Of a DNA stretch of 64,000 bases, positions 10,471 to 22,245 are shown piece by piece. Position numbers and translations under genes: made by a program. The stretch is from Flaveria trinervia (Eukaryota; Streptophyta; Magnoliopsida; Asterales; Asteraceae): contig CM046444.1 in NCBI GenBank assembly GCA_025506515.1, positions 72,088,192 to 72,152,191 of the forward strand, in the 5' to 3' direction. The notes beneath the pieces were generated by a model. The model had not been told where the DNA came from. It saw only the letters and a program-made list of their open reading frames with translations, and did not search any database. The stretch's first letter is position 1, and the number at the start of each line of letters is the position of its first letter.

Positions 10471-11880
10471 CCCTACACATTCAATGAAAATATTAGTTCA
10501 TGTTAGGAACCCATGCCTTCATTGGCTTGGGTTTCCCCGAGGCATCACATAATATACACTCAACCCATTGACCATTTGAGGTTGAGGGAAGCTCAGATCT
10601 CTGTTTGTTCTCATTTTCAGACGCTGAGGTGGATTTTTCTTTCCATCGACTAGTTTTGTGTAAGGCCTGTTTGCGATAAAAAGACTACTGGCTACTGGTT
10701 GAACTTTGGGTTCACTATCCCTTTTAGGAGGCGTCACTAAGTTCCTCTTAAAAGATCTAGGAAGTTCAACTTTCCTCCCCGGTGTCTGATAATAAGGACA
10801 ATGAGACGTAATGTTATCGTACTCTCCATAATTGTAGGAGGATTTGCTTTCAACTTTACAGTTTAAATGTTTTTGTGGAGATGTAGGTGTCACACGGTTG
10901 ACCTTATTTTGTTTAGGTTGAGACCCTTCTTTGTTAGATGTATGTCGGGTTTTACAAACTTAATTGTTTTACATGGTTTTACATCTTTTATTTATTGTTT
11001 ACCTAGACTTTGACATGATGTGTGTGATTGATTAGGTTGAATAGTCCTTTTGGGTTCTGATTTGACTTTTTTTGAACCTGATTTTAAATTAACCTTTTCA
11101 AACTCTTTTTCCAGGTTAACACAAGGAATTTTTCCTTTTGCCTTGGAAGTGGACTCCTTTTGTTTAGTGCCAGATGCAATTATTTACTTGTGGTATGTGG
11201 GTCACTAACAAGAGGAGTGGTCACCACATGATCCTTGATGGGGTTATTAGTATTGTTTACTTTTGGTGTTCATCAAGGTCTTAGGTGGAGGCGGAACCAC
11301 TTTGTATCCCAATCCCTCCCCGTTGTTTCTCTCTCTCACTAATTGTTGGACAATATGAGTTGAGCTTGTCCAACTGTGCAGTTTTTGTTTTAACGAGTTG
11401 ACTTCTACTTCTAAAACTGCTTTCTGCTTCTTATTATCCTCTAGGGAGTTAAGATAGTACCTAATGTCATTAGCTTGGTTAAATGCAACTACTTCTGTTT
11501 CTCTAAGATGTTTGTTCAATAGGTCTATCTTTTCCTTGTAACTGTGCCCATTTTGTTTTAAAACTCCATTAGCTTTAGTGCACATTTCCAGATCCTTTAC
11601 TAAGCTATCATTATGATCTAATAACCTAGCAAATTTTTAATCTATGCTTTCTCTAAATTTATTACAATCAGAACAAGCATGATTATTGAACAACTGGTCA
11701 GTAGTACTTACCTGAGACGTTGAAGAGGAATCAACCATGTGTGTAGAATCTGTCATCTCTGGTTCTAGTGATTCTGATGTTGATGTGGATTGTTCTTCTT
11801 CACGTAGGTGTATAACCACAGGTGTAGTGTCTTCAGAATTTCACATTGCGAGCTCTACTGCTATATCTCCCTCACTGGCG
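10471..11880 (-). pseudogene. B1 Gag C-terminal part: coiled coil, GLGY motif, decayed second knuckle
   Basis: The frame 11585 to 11247 is a heptad-like helix (YKEKIDLLNKHLRETEV, VEVNSLKQKL) that ends with GLGY (11304-11315) then KVVPPPPKTL. The preceding frame (11819-11637) includes HACSDCNKFRES. The frame 10893-10519 holds a knuckle relic, SSYNYGEYDNITSHC, in which only the final Cys remains. Same order as in A1 and D1. Confidence 0.72.
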
Positions 11881-11989
11881 GAATCGTCATTTATGTCATC
11901 CACACTAGCTATGTTGGTCTCTCCCGGTGAGACGAACCAAAGCTCCAGTCCGGTCCTTCATCCTCGTTCGTAGTCAAGGCTTTAGGATC

Positions 11990-13282
11990 CTTGCTTGATG
12001 AAGTAGAACTACTAGATGTGGCTTTGTCCTGACGATTGAAGGATGAGAAAGGATTGCCATTACCAGTCTTCTTTGGCTTCACACACTCCCGTTTGAAGTG
12101 CCCCTTCTCACCATAGTTGAAACACGTTACCTTTGACTTGTCAAAGCCAAAGGTCGTGTCCTTGGTTGCAACCAGTTCTGTCTGGTCTTCTTGACAAACA
12201 TTTTAGCTCATCACACAGCACTTGCCAAGGCCCACATTATATTCATCCATTCCAACTCCATCTCATCCACTTGTTCATAATCCTCATCTGCCACGTGGCA
12301 ATTTCTTATCTTTCCAGCAATTAGTCCATCATAGGAGTGGACTACAGCAGCAATTAGCCACCTCAACATTGACGTTACCGAAGTTATCGGTTTTCAATTT
12401 TGCTGCATTGGCTTCTGGTATACTATACTGGGTACCAGACCACCCTGACGTTTCGGACCCTGAAGTAGATGCTTGTGCTGGACTTGCTGAGCTTGAGACA
12501 AAGGTAGTCCGCAGTGGTGCTCCAGATGTCTTGGCCTGAGGAGTCGCGTTGTATAGTGCCGGATTGTGATCATAGTTGGCCTTTTGGGCTCTATACTTCA
12601 TCCTAAGCTCCTCCTCTCTCAGTTTCAGAATGAAGTCATTTATATCTAACTTCGAGAGCATCCCATTCTCTCTGAGATTTGAAATGAAGGAAGCCCATTT
12701 CTCTACTAATCCATCTGCAAAGTTGGATACCTTATCCTCCATCGACGTAGTTACTCCATGAGTGTGCATCTCACTCATCAAGTGGTAGAATCTGTCGATC
12801 ACGTCGTCCAGGTTTCCTTTCCATTGAAGAGAATTTGTCAAACTCCTTCTTCAACGCTTTGGCCTTAACGGCCTTGAATGAGGCATTTCCATCATACCTC
12901 TTCTCCAACACATCCCATAATTTCTTTGCTTGAGTATACTCCAAGTACTGATGGAAGATATCCTTCGGAATAGACTGGGTAAGCAAAGCGTAGACTTTTT
13001 TCTCAGCGTTGTGTTTCACTTTTGTGCATCAGACATGCCACTTAGCGTAAGTTTGACACCGTCAGCTCCTATTGGCATGCTGTACCCCGACGCTATAGCC
13101 TCCCACAAATTTCTATCTACTCCATTTAAGTAGATTTCAAAACGTTGCTTCCATTGTGGGTAGTCCTCTAACGTGATAAGCTTTGGGGGTTTATTATGAA
13201 TTCCCACTTCGTTCTCCAATAGTAGTAGATTCTGAATACTAGTGTCTCTACTTGCTGTGTATGCTGAAAAATGGTCCTCCAT
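11990..13282 (-). pseudogene. B1 Gag N-terminal part and first zinc knuckle
   Basis: ATG at 13282 starts MEDHFSAYTASRDTSIQN and runs 88 codons. Frames 13019-12771 and 12841-12329 continue the capsid region (KKLWDVLEKRYDG; FILKLREEELRMKYRAQ). The knuckle at about 12070-12120 reads CFNYGEKGHFKREC: the second Cys has become Tyr, which would weaken zinc binding. Two or three frameshifts split the domain. Confidence 0.83.
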
Positions 13283-13713
13283 TTCACTTAACTTTACTAT
13301 TAAACAAACTATTTATGTGTGCTAATGAAGGTATGCAATGTGGCTTATTCTGGCGATTGAACTAGGTGAATGGTTCAATCGTATGACTGAACTAATGCGG
13401 ACGAGTTAGTCAGCCGAATGAACTAATGCGGTTGAAGAGTCCGAATTGGGTTCTCAGTCGTACAAATGAGGATACGAATGAGTCCAATCGTGTGTTTGGG
13501 GAATGCGAATGAACTCAGTCATGTGATCAAGCCAATCGTGTTTTGGCTGCAAAAACTCGAATTTTCACAAACCTAATTTCCGTATGCCGGAAAAACTAAA
13601 CTTTATGGTCAGGAACGTCTAAGACACTGTTGACACAGAAAGATTGCGTTTTTAGTGAAAAAACTCAATTTTTATATCAAAAACGATTGAATCAACATAT
13701 ATCAAGAGCCAAA
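13283..13713 (-). repeat. B1 leader with short-period ATGCGGATGA-type array
   Basis: An untranslated leader. Between about 13360 and 13550 words such as GGCGATTGAACT, GTATGACTGAAC and ATGCGGACGAGT recur every 15-25 bases. The same array type is present in the leader and LTR of B2 and in the B1 LTR itself. Confidence 0.7.
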
Positions 13714-13725
13714 GCTCTGATACCA
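13714..13725 (-). other. B1 primer-binding site (initiator Met tRNA)
   Basis: Minus strand TGGTATCAGAGC, a perfect 12-base match to the initiator-Met tRNA 3' end, two bases inside the LTR boundary at 13728. Confidence 0.92.
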
Positions 13726-13727
13726 CT

Positions 13728-14462
13728 TGTTTGGGATCATGTACCGGACGATGTACTAACTGATTAACGTGTATATCGAACCAAATAGTGCAGAATCATA
13801 TTTGATGGTGATCCAATAAGTGAGATCGCACTTAGAAACAATTATGTATTGAATCTAACGTTAAGAATCGATTAGGAATCGATCTACACCGATCTATGAA
13901 CTTGGAGTATGATCCTAGAGGTCTCTGGACGGCTAGGGTACGTGTAGAGTCGAAGTGTGTTTAATGCTTATGTTTTCCACGAATTAGGTGGTATTGATAG
14001 GTTAGGGTTGCTCATTCGGGCGACTGAACCATTAGCATGGTTCATTCGTGCGATTGAGCCATGCGTTTGATCCATTCACACGACTGAGTGTTCAGTCGTT
14101 CGACTGAGTCAGTCGCATGAAGTTGTTCAGGCGTATGGACTATTTAGGCGCATGGACACTCAGTCGCATGGCCATTCGGACGCATGACCACTGTTGGGGC
14201 GCATGGTCTAGTCAGACGCATGAGAACTTCACTCCACAAAGTTTGAATGTATTCATTATTATAACATTATCCATATCAATTCAAACATCACAAACCTATA
14301 TAATCTAGTCAATACGCGTTACACAACTCATTAGTGAAATATTAAACATTATAAATCATAACCAAACATTGTCATTTCATTAATTACCCAAGCATTACAT
14401 AAGCGTAAGACATTCAAGACATATTACATTAAGATCCAAATTTAGGTACATATGTATCAACA
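13728..14462 (-). repeat. B1 5' LTR (735 bp)
   Basis: On the minus strand it begins TGTTGATACATATGTACC (14462) and ends GATCCCAAACA (13728). It aligns along its length with the B2 LTR (47281-48026), which sets the right boundary where the homology stops. Positions 14010-14230 hold an array of CGCATGGAC, CGTATGGAC and CGACTGAG words. The flanking five bases are GTAAG (14463-14467); no partner was found because the other end of B1 is missing. Confidence 0.85.
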
Positions 14463-15160
14463 GTAAGCCACATTGGGTCAAATACCCTGATAGTTTCCAT
14501 TCTTCGCTCTTTGTTCAGAACTATTACCGCTTCACCTGTCCTCCAGTCATGATACCACCATTTGAAATGTGGAGTGAAGTCCTGAGGCATTTCCCGTAAA
14601 GGAATCTTTGACATCATGCACAAAGGACTCTATTTCAGCACTACTTTTGGCTTTCTAGATATAGGATCCACTTCAGACCTATGGATGTACCATTTTGGTT
14701 ATTTAGGTAAGAAGTTTACCCATCTGGTGTGGTATTCCTTCTTTAGTGCAGCTTCAAACCAACCTGACATATTTCTAGGATCAACATACAGCAGATTTAG
14801 GCATGCTAGTCGGTTGAGCTAAAAAGCAGGGAGAGTCTTCAGATCATGAGGATATGTGAAGTACTCAATCCCTCTCTCTCTTTATAGCAACACGTTTAAC
14901 TCCTCAAAATAGGCCCATGCGATGATTTTGCCCGACACCTTCTGATGTTTCTTGACTTTGTAGAGTTTGGTGTAGGCATTTTGCTTTGGAGTTGTGCGCT
15001 AGACTCTAATTTCAGGAAAGCAAGCTGCCCATTCGTTCTTGATATCAACATTTGGATCCGAGGCTTGGACTTGGTTTTCATCCTTTTTTTCCTTTTTCAT
15101 GTCATCTAGCTTCTCAAATGTAGCACTGCTGAATGTTTCACCAAAGTTGGGTATCACATT
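14463..15160 (-). pseudogene. ORF B, C-terminal half, unidentified protein
   Basis: The minus strand continues the reading of the half at 23119-23446 (see there): NVIPNFGETFSSATFEKLD, an acidic/basic linker, EWAACFPEI, then a conserved-looking stretch with WFEAALKKEYHTRWVNFLP, PKWYIHRSEVDPISRKPK, FKWWYHDWRTGEAVIVLN and IRVFDPMWLT. It is rich in Trp, Tyr and Lys and is nearly open if five or six stops and one shift are ignored. B1 interrupts it right after the MWLT codons, so the true C-terminus is missing. I do not recognise the family. It may be a host gene fragment or an accessory ORF of an older element. Confidence 0.65.
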
Positions 15161-16030
15161 GAAATGACTTGATCTGCCCAAGTTGCATATTAAGTTGATG
15201 TGGCTAGTGTGATATGATCCAAGTCGGGTCATACCCAATAACAAGCTAAACAAACACCAATAAATTATGACACCAATTTAGAAAATGGGTTTTCTAAATC
15301 ATTGCCTTTGTAGATGAACATCATTATATAGATAATTGTTCATTTGGTACCTTTTTTTTATTTAGTCTTACTAAATAAAAAACAAAATAATAGTACTAAG
15401 TTTATAAAGTTTAAACATGTTTTAAATTTATAAACATAAGGATTTAGTGTGTATTTTAATTGTGTTACAAAACAAAAATGTGGGAATCCATTTCAAATGG
15501 ATTTTCGGCCGCCCACTTGCATTGGGGTCTCATATTTGTCTTGATAAACACTAGATTAAGTGTTTTGAGAAAATCAAAAGCACACACATCTCTCCTACAT
15601 GCAAAAGACTTCTACTCCTCCCAAATCTCTCTCTCTTTCTCTCACGGTTTGAAGAATAGTTAGAGCAGAAATTTCAGCATACAAAAGAGGGTTTTGTTGC
15701 TGAAAATTTGTGTCAAGAAGCCTAGCAATCAAAGGTGTTTGTACAAGCTTGGGGTATCACCTCTTGAGGACTTCTATTTGAAGTTTCAGCCACGATTTCA
15801 TCTTCTTTCTCTTCTTGAAATTCGTCTTTGAACAGCTCCAAAGGTTGTGTTCTTTACATCCTATGTTTATTCCTTTGTATGTATTTCGTATATTGATCCA
15901 TGGCTTTGGGGTTTGCTTATTAAAATGGGTTTAATAATCAACATATTAACATGTTTTAAAACTATATTCCGCTGCGTTTTTCATACAATGAAGATGATAT
16001 GAACTTTGATAAACATGTTGAATCCCAACA
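15160..16030 (+). repeat. C1 5' LTR (871 bp)
   Basis: Starts TGAAATGACTTGATCTGCCC and ends GTTGAATCCCAACA, with the PBS directly after. It is a long direct repeat of 22246-23119. A CT-rich tract (TCTCTCTCTCTTTCTCTC at about 15626) and an AT-rich upstream part fit a U3-R-U5 layout. Differences from the 3' copy include a shorter T tract near 15352 and several single-base indels. Confidence 0.93.
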
Positions 16031-16031
16031 A

Positions 16032-16045
16032 TGGCATCAAGAGCC
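16032..16045 (+). other. C1 primer-binding site, mutated
   Basis: TGGCATCAAGAGCC lies one base after the LTR. Compared with the usual TGGTATCAGAGCC it has one substitution and one inserted A, so priming by initiator-Met tRNA would be weaker unless this changed after insertion. Confidence 0.7.
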
Positions 16046-17474
16046 ACATATACGAAAGCATACATGTATTTTCTTCTTGTTCTTGTTTTGGTTTTTATGG
16101 TGTTGACACCACATACCCGTATGTTTGTGGGCTGGAATGTAAACCCCCCTTTTGATTTCTTAAAGATATTACTTTATGCATGTAAGGATCTTTAAAAAAT
16201 CTAGTCATAAGATGTTTGTTTGTATGGACTTAACCCATTTGTTCTTGGTTTATGTTGGCCAAGAACATGGGTTAAAAGGGGCTGCCCCATTTCGTGACAT
16301 AGGAATTTTGGATATGTTGTTTTGGTTATGCATAACAAAGCCTAGACCATGTGGATTGATGATTGGTTGTCATGTTATATTCATTTGGCTATGTAATAAT
16401 TCAATTTCATGTTTCAAGTCTTGTTTTGTAATTCATTTATTCATATGGTTTGTAATAAATAGATTAGGAGTTTTTTTTTCTCTTTACTAGAAAAAAAAAT
16501 GTATTAGGATACATATTTTGTAAAGATGCTCAAGATCAAGATTTGAAGAGAAGATGGACAAAGAGGATGCTTGAAGATGTGGTTTCAAGTGGGAGTCTTT
16601 TGTCAACTCATTTTATCATGTTCTTAACCATTAGGACAAGACCTTTTGACACACTTGTTTTGGCTAAACAAGTGTGCTCAACTTAGTATGCTTTGTTATG
16701 CATATGTGAATGTTATGTTTATGCTTGGTTGAATGCTTATGATGTTGTTTGTTTTGAATATTTGGATGTGATTTACAAACCGTCTATTATAACAAGCTAT
16801 AACTAGAAATTGGTTCTCAAATCATTAAGCATAAATAGAATGGTTCTTAAAAGGAGTTAATGGTTTGCAAATTAAATGGGTTTTATTTAAAAGAATCTAT
16901 TGAGTACCATATGGTTGAATGCATACAATCATATGGTACATAGACCTTTCTTAACAAGGATTATGATATGTAAATCCCTTTTGAAACAAGTTAAACACCA
17001 TCCTTTTATACAACACTTAGGTTATTTGCAAACTCTTAGTGGGATAAAGGTCACCTAACCACTTTGAGGGAACTTGTAACTTGAGATGAGAATACCATGT
17101 TTGTGGGATAAAGGTCACCTAACCACTTATGTAGTAAACTCACACGTGTGTGTAAGTAGGAGACTTGATTTATAAAATATATTGAATGGATCACCTAAAA
17201 TGTGTTTTATAAAAGGTGTTGATGGGATAACATGCCGTTGTAAACATAAGATGTTCATACGATCCCATATCACTAGAAGTTGCAATAGGTTGCAATTGTC
17301 ATTCATGACTACCTTGTTTATTTAAATAATGGGATAAAGGTCACCTAACCAATATTTAAATATAACGTTGGATTCTAGAATTTTATTTATTAAGTCTATG
17401 AGACATAAAAGGTGTTAATAAATGAAATAAATTTTATCACAATTACTAAAATGGATCTTTGTAAAATCTTGTAG
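16046..17474 (+). other. C1 long untranslated leader
   Basis: About 1.4 kb without a convincing gene. The 104-codon frame at 16176-16490 is hydrophobic and T-rich and is judged non-coding. Between 17037 and 17360 the phrase GGGATAAAGGTCACCTAACC occurs three times (about 17041, 17104 and 17332) between variable spacers. Long leaders of this kind are usual in this copia group and contain packaging or translation signals, but none can be assigned here. Confidence 0.6.
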
Positions 17475-18400
17475 ATGGCCGACAACAACAACGCTAATAA
17501 CGATGTACCCAACCAAAACAACCAATCTCTTAGGGCGATCCTTCAAAGGGATCGTCTAACACCTAACAACTTCATGGATTGGTACCGCAACTTGAGAATC
17601 GTTCTCAAGCAGGAAAACGGCCTACATCCTTGATGATCCCATCCCCGATGAACCTAACGAAGAGGATGTGGAGGCCTATAATGATTGGGTCAAATATGTT
17701 GAAGACTCTATCCAAGTCTCTTGCTTAATGCTAGCAAGTATGACTCCTGAACTCCAAAAGGAGTATGAGCTCCATGGAGCTTATGACATGATCACTCAGT
17801 TGCGGGAAACGTTCCAGCAACAAGCTAGGGTGGAGCGCTTCGAAACGGTTCGAGCGCTTCATGCATGTCGGATGGAGGAATCCCAATCAGTTTCATCTTA
17901 TGTTCTTAAGATGAAAAGCCATATCGACCGCCTTCAGAGGCTTAACTGTCCTGTCTCAAAGGAGTTGGCCACGGATTTGATCCTTAACGGCCTAACTAGG
18001 AAGTTTGAGGCGTTTGTCTTGAATTACAACATGAACGGATGGGACAAGAGCATAAATGAACTTCATTCAATGCTCAAAACAGCTGAGGCGGGAATGGGTA
18101 AAAGGGTTTTACCTGTTCTTAACATTAATGAAGGTGGAAGAAGGAGAAGGTCTCTACTCCCCCCCCCCCTAAGGCAACTGTTGCCAAAGGAAAGGGGCAC
18201 GTTAAAGGAAAGGGGAAGATGGTTGTTAGGGCGGAACCTCCGAGGCCCAAGGAGAAGAAGCAGAAGGTTGCTGTTAACGACCCATGCTTCAAATGTGGTG
18301 AGATAGGGCATTGGATGAGAAATTGTCCAGTCTATCTCAAAGAGTTGAGAGAAAAGGGATGCGGGGCAAACCTCAGGTATAATTTATATGATACATGTTG
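17475..18400 (+). pseudogene. C1 Gag with zinc knuckle
   Basis: ATG at 17475 opens MADNNNANNDVPNQ and continues through FMDWYRNLRIVLKQE. A one-base shift near 17617 moves the frame to the 212-codon ORF 17668-18306 (ELQKEYELHGAYDM, LILNGLTRKFEAFVLNYNM), the capsid region. A C tract at 18162-18170 marks another slip; the third frame (18219-18401) carries an intact CX2CX4HX4C knuckle (Cys23, Cys26, His31 and Cys36 of that frame). Gag packs element RNA in the cytoplasm. Confidence 0.88.
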
Positions 18401-18963
18401 AGCTAAATGTTATTTCCTCTAACACATGGGTATTAGATACCGGATGTGGAACTCACATTTGCAATTTGTTGCAGGGGTTCAAAAGAAATGAACATTATGC
18501 AAAAGGGGAAATTAGTCTCTTCATGGGAAATGGTGCAAAGGTTCACGTAGAAGCCCAAGGAGACTACATTTTGAAGCTTCCAAGTGGTTTGGAAGTTATT
18601 TTAAATAATGTATTATATGCTCCTAGTTTGACTAGGAACATAATTTCCGTTTCCCGTTTAAGACAATGTGATTATAATTTCAAGTTTGTTGACAATGATA
18701 TTCATGTTTCTTTAAATCATATGTTTTATTTTAAGGCCATACCTAATAATGGTATTTATGAATTGGTTCATGAGAACACAACATATGATAGCTCAATATA
18801 CCAAGCAACCACCAAAAGGCTCAAATTAGATTTGAATGATACCTACCTTTGGCATTGTCGTCTTGGTCATATAAACAAGAAACGTATACAAACACTTCAA
18901 AAGAATGGTCTTTTAAAACAAATGAATGTGATTCATTTGATGTATGTGAATCTTGTTTACTAG
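18388..18963 (+). pseudogene. C1 aspartic protease and integrase zinc-binding region
   Basis: A 191-codon frame. Asp17 lies in WVLDTGCGTHIC, the protease active-site loop of this copia group (DTG form). Residues 85-95 (SLTRNIISVSR) are the conserved protease C-terminal part. LWHCRLGHINKKRI near residue 130 gives the two His of the integrase HHCC finger; the Cys pair follows a frame break near 18950. The PR active site looks intact. Confidence 0.87.
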
Positions 18964-19860
18964 GAAAATGACTAAGGCACCCTTTAGTGGGACTAATGAA
19001 AGGGCAAAAGATTTATTAAGAATCATACATTCGGATGTATGTGGTCCCTTTAAGCCGATGACTAGGAATGGTGAAAGATACTTCATTACCTTTACTGACG
19101 ATTATAGTCGCTATGGGTATGTGTACTTATTAAGGCATAAAGATGAAGCTTTTGAAATGTTCAAAATCTTCAAAAATGAAGTTGAAAATCAACTCAACAA
19201 GTCAATTAAAGTTCTCCGCACCGATAGAGGTGGTGAATACTTAAGTGATGTTTTTCAAGATCATCTTAGGAGTTGTGGGATCATCTCACAACTCACTCCA
19301 CCTGGGACACCACAACATAATGGTGTGTCTGAGAGGAGAAATCGAACCTTATTGGATATGGTTCGATCTATGATGGCTAGAAGCACATTGCCTCTATCAT
19401 TTGGGGTTTCGCTTTACTCTCCGCGGCCCGTATTCTGAATATGGCCCCAACCAAAAAGGTGGAAAAGACACCTTTTGAGATATGGCATGGAAGAGTTCCA
19501 TCCTATCATACTTAAGGGTCTGGGGTTGTGAGGCTTATGTTAAGACTCCCACCCAAACAAATTGGAAGTCCGATCCACCAAGTGTATTTTTATTGGATAT
19601 CCTAGAGATTCTATGGGATATTATTTCTATGATCCACTGGAACAAAAGGTGTTTGTTGCCAGAAAGGGTGAGTTCTTAGAAACAAAGTTCCTTATGGAAG
19701 GAACTAGTAGTAGAACAGTGGATCTTGAGGAGGATCAAGTAACACAACCCGATGCACGTTTGGTTGAAACTAGCACTCAACATAAAATGTTGAGGATGAT
19801 CAAGCGTTTGATCAATACACACAAAACGTTCGCAGAAGTGGTAGAACTTGTAATCCACCT
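18953..19860 (+). pseudogene. C1 integrase core and C-terminal part
   Basis: The 161-codon frame 18953-19438 has Asp28 (IIHSDVCGPF), Asp91 (LRTDRGGEY) and Glu127 (NGVSERRN): an intact DD35E triad with 35 residues between the second and third. A shift near 19400 breaks the end of the core. Frames 19482-19679 and 19562-19900 continue with LRVWGCEAYVK, FIGYPRDSMGYYFYDP and EFLETKFLMEG, the usual region after the core. It would insert element DNA into chromosomes. Confidence 0.88.
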
Positions 19861-20720
19861 GAAAGATATGGATTTTTCATGGATGGATGCTATGTGGTAG
19901 ATTCAGATGAACCAACCACATATCATGATGCAGTGTCCAATTTGGATTGTGACAAATGGCTAGAGGCCATGAACGTTGAGATGCAATCCATGTATGACAA
20001 TCAAGTTTGGGAACTTGTCGTACCACCTCTAAATTCCAAAGTAGTTGGAAGTAAGTGGGTTTTCAAGAAGAAAACCGATATGCATGGAAACTTGGATACT
20101 TACAAAGCTAGACTTGTAGCAAAGGGTTTCACTCAAACTCAAGGGGTTGATTATGATGAAACATTCTCACCTGTTGCAATGCTAAAGTCTATAAGGATAT
20201 TGTTTGCCATAGCTGCTCATTATGATTATAAGATTTGGCAAGTGGATGTCAAAACCGCTTTCCTAAATGGATATCTTGAGGAAGATGTCTATATGGTTCA
20301 GCCTGAAGGTTTTGTTGATCCAAAATATCCTAACAAAGTATGCAAGTTAAAGAAATCAATATGGATTGAAACAAGCATCGAGAAGCTGGAATCACCGTTT
20401 TAATGAGGAGGTAAAGAAATTTGGCTTCATCAAAAACGCTGATGGGCTTGCGTGTATAAGAAGGCTAGTGGGAGCACAATAACCTTCCTAGTATTGTATG
20501 TTGATGACATACTACTATTTGGAAATGACATTCCAACCATGGAAGGTGTAAAAACCTGGCTTGGAAGTTGTTTTTCCATCAAGGATCTTGGTGAAGCCGC
20601 TTATATTCTGGGAATAAAATCTATAGGGATAGATCAAGGCGGCTAATTGGTTTGAATCAAAGTGCATACATTGACAAAATCTTGAAAAGTTTCAAGATGG
20701 AAACTCTAAGAAAGGTACTG
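19861..20720 (+). pseudogene. C1 reverse transcriptase
   Basis: The frame 19879-20403 carries KWLEAMNVEMQSM, SKWVFKKKTDMHGN, YKARLVAKGFTQTQGVDYDE and QVDVKTAFLNGYLEEDVYM (fingers/palm with the first catalytic Asp). A shift at about 20360 destroys the usual SIYGLKQASR. The frame 20452-20646 restores LYVDDILLFGND with the YVDD box at 20497-20508. The catalytic residues are intact but divided between frames. Confidence 0.9.
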
Positions 20721-21480
20721 TACCTATTCAAAGAGGGACAATATTGAGTACGACTCAATGTCCTAGCTCAAAAGAGAGCAAATAGATGAAGACGATCCCA
20801 TATGCATCTGCTATAGGATCCATCATGTATGCAATGATATGCACTAGACCGACGTGTCATGCGCTTTAAGCATGACAAGTAGATACCAACAAAATCCAGG
20901 TGATGGTCATTGGATGGTTGTCAAGAACATTCTGAAGTACCTAAGGAGGACTAAGGATATGTTTTTGATCTACGGGTCTGGTGAAGAGGAACTCGTTGTA
21001 AAAGGTTACACAGATGGAGTTTCCAAACCGATCGAGATGATTCACGATCTCAATCGGGGTACATTTTTATTCTGAATGGGGAGCTGTTTCTTGGAAAAGC
21101 TCAAAACAAGAAGTCGTAGCGTTGTCCACTACAGAGTCAGAATACATCGCCGCTTCAATGGCAGCACAGAAGCTGCATGGCTGAAGAAATTCATATCCGA
21201 ACTAGGGGTGGTCCCTTCCATTCAGGATCCCCTAGAGATCTTTTGTGACAACGAGGGTGCGATTTCTCAAATCAAGGAACCTCGTGCTCATCAAAAGACT
21301 CGGCACATTGAAGGAGATTCAACTACTACAAGAGATGAAGTTGAAAAGGGAAAGATATGTATTCGCAAAGTCCACACTGATAAAAACATTGCGGATCCAC
21401 TCACAAAGCTCCTTGAAAAGGCAAAGCATGAAGGTCATATTTGTGCCATGGGACTTCAATATTCTAGTGATTGGATTTGA
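20721..21480 (+). pseudogene. C1 RNase H domain
   Basis: Frames 20854-21075 and 21076-21480 include MSCALSMTSRYQQNPG, VVKGYTDGVSK (degraded first Asp region), EAAWLKKFISELGVVPSIQ, EIFCDNEGAISQ and IADPLTKLLEKAKHEGH. The end at 21480 (GLQYSSDWI then TGA) is the normal C-terminus of this copia group. A stop and shifts near 21075-21170 break the middle. Confidence 0.87.
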
Positions 21481-22245
21481 CTTTGTATTTTATATTTGTA
21501 TGTTGGAACTTATGTTATTTGTCTTAATTATATGGTTATAATTTTCATTTGTTCTACTGTTTTAGCATGTTTAAATCCATGAATAAATAAGTTATTAAAA
21601 CATCCGCAGTCGATCATACTTGTGGGAACAACTATGAATGTAAGACTGTAATGAACTTGGATTGGATGATATTCATAAGGTGTGAATATAAAGCAAGAGG
21701 CTGCTACCAAGGTTTATTGATATCTATGGGATATAGGTATTGGACCGACCCGCTCTCAATTATTTCAACATAGAATCCTTGTGATTAGTCATAAGAGATA
21801 TTGAGTAAAGGCGAATATCATTGTATCCTCTGACCTGAGATACATATTGGGTCTTGACATTCATCAAGTATTGTACTTTGATTTAGTTCTTTGCTGTTCT
21901 GAAAAATTGGCAGTACATAAGGCTGAGTTCAGGTATGATATGAGTTGATTATGAGAGACGTATGTAATCAAGAAGGAATTTGTTCCTCTTATTCGTTGAG
22001 AGTTAGATGTTTAAGGCCTGTTAAAGTTAAATCATCGAAGAATGACATTCTGTGTCTCCTGGATTTAACATGACATCTGAAACAAAGGATAGATGATTAA
22101 TTCACCTAAAACATTTCAAGTAAGGCACTTGAAGAGGACGATGTTATTGAATGGCACTTAATCATATACATTAGGGGCAGCAAACCGTTGCTAGGCGTTT
22201 TGCTACTTGCATCAACCTTCTATGAATCTTGTGCAAGTGGGAGAT
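21481..22245 (+). other. C1 3' untranslated region and polypurine tract
   Basis: About 760 bases with no gene. It ends with the polypurine tract AAGTGGGAGAT (22235-22245) directly before the 3' LTR, the plus-strand priming site. The same UTR is present in C3 (53461-54230) and in reverse in C2 (48151-48955), supporting one family. Confidence 0.8.

Larger units (their letters stand above)
8771..14462 (-). mobile_element. B1: Ty1/copia retrotransposon, family B, 3'-truncated
   Basis: Reading leftwards: 5' LTR (13728-14462), PBS, repeat-bearing leader, gag from 13282, first zinc knuckle, coiled coil, second knuckle remnant, protease, integrase and part of the IN-RT linker. Similarity to B2 stops near 8771, so RT, RNase H and the 3' LTR are missing. 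The right end interrupts ORF B at 14463. All frames are broken. Family B shares no LTR sequence with family A. Confidence 0.88.

Noticed and set aside
13360..14230. CRISPR-like array of short repeats and spacers
   Set aside because: Units are degenerate, spacers are short and repeat-like themselves, there are no cas genes, and the array lies in LTR/leader sequence of a plant retrotransposon.
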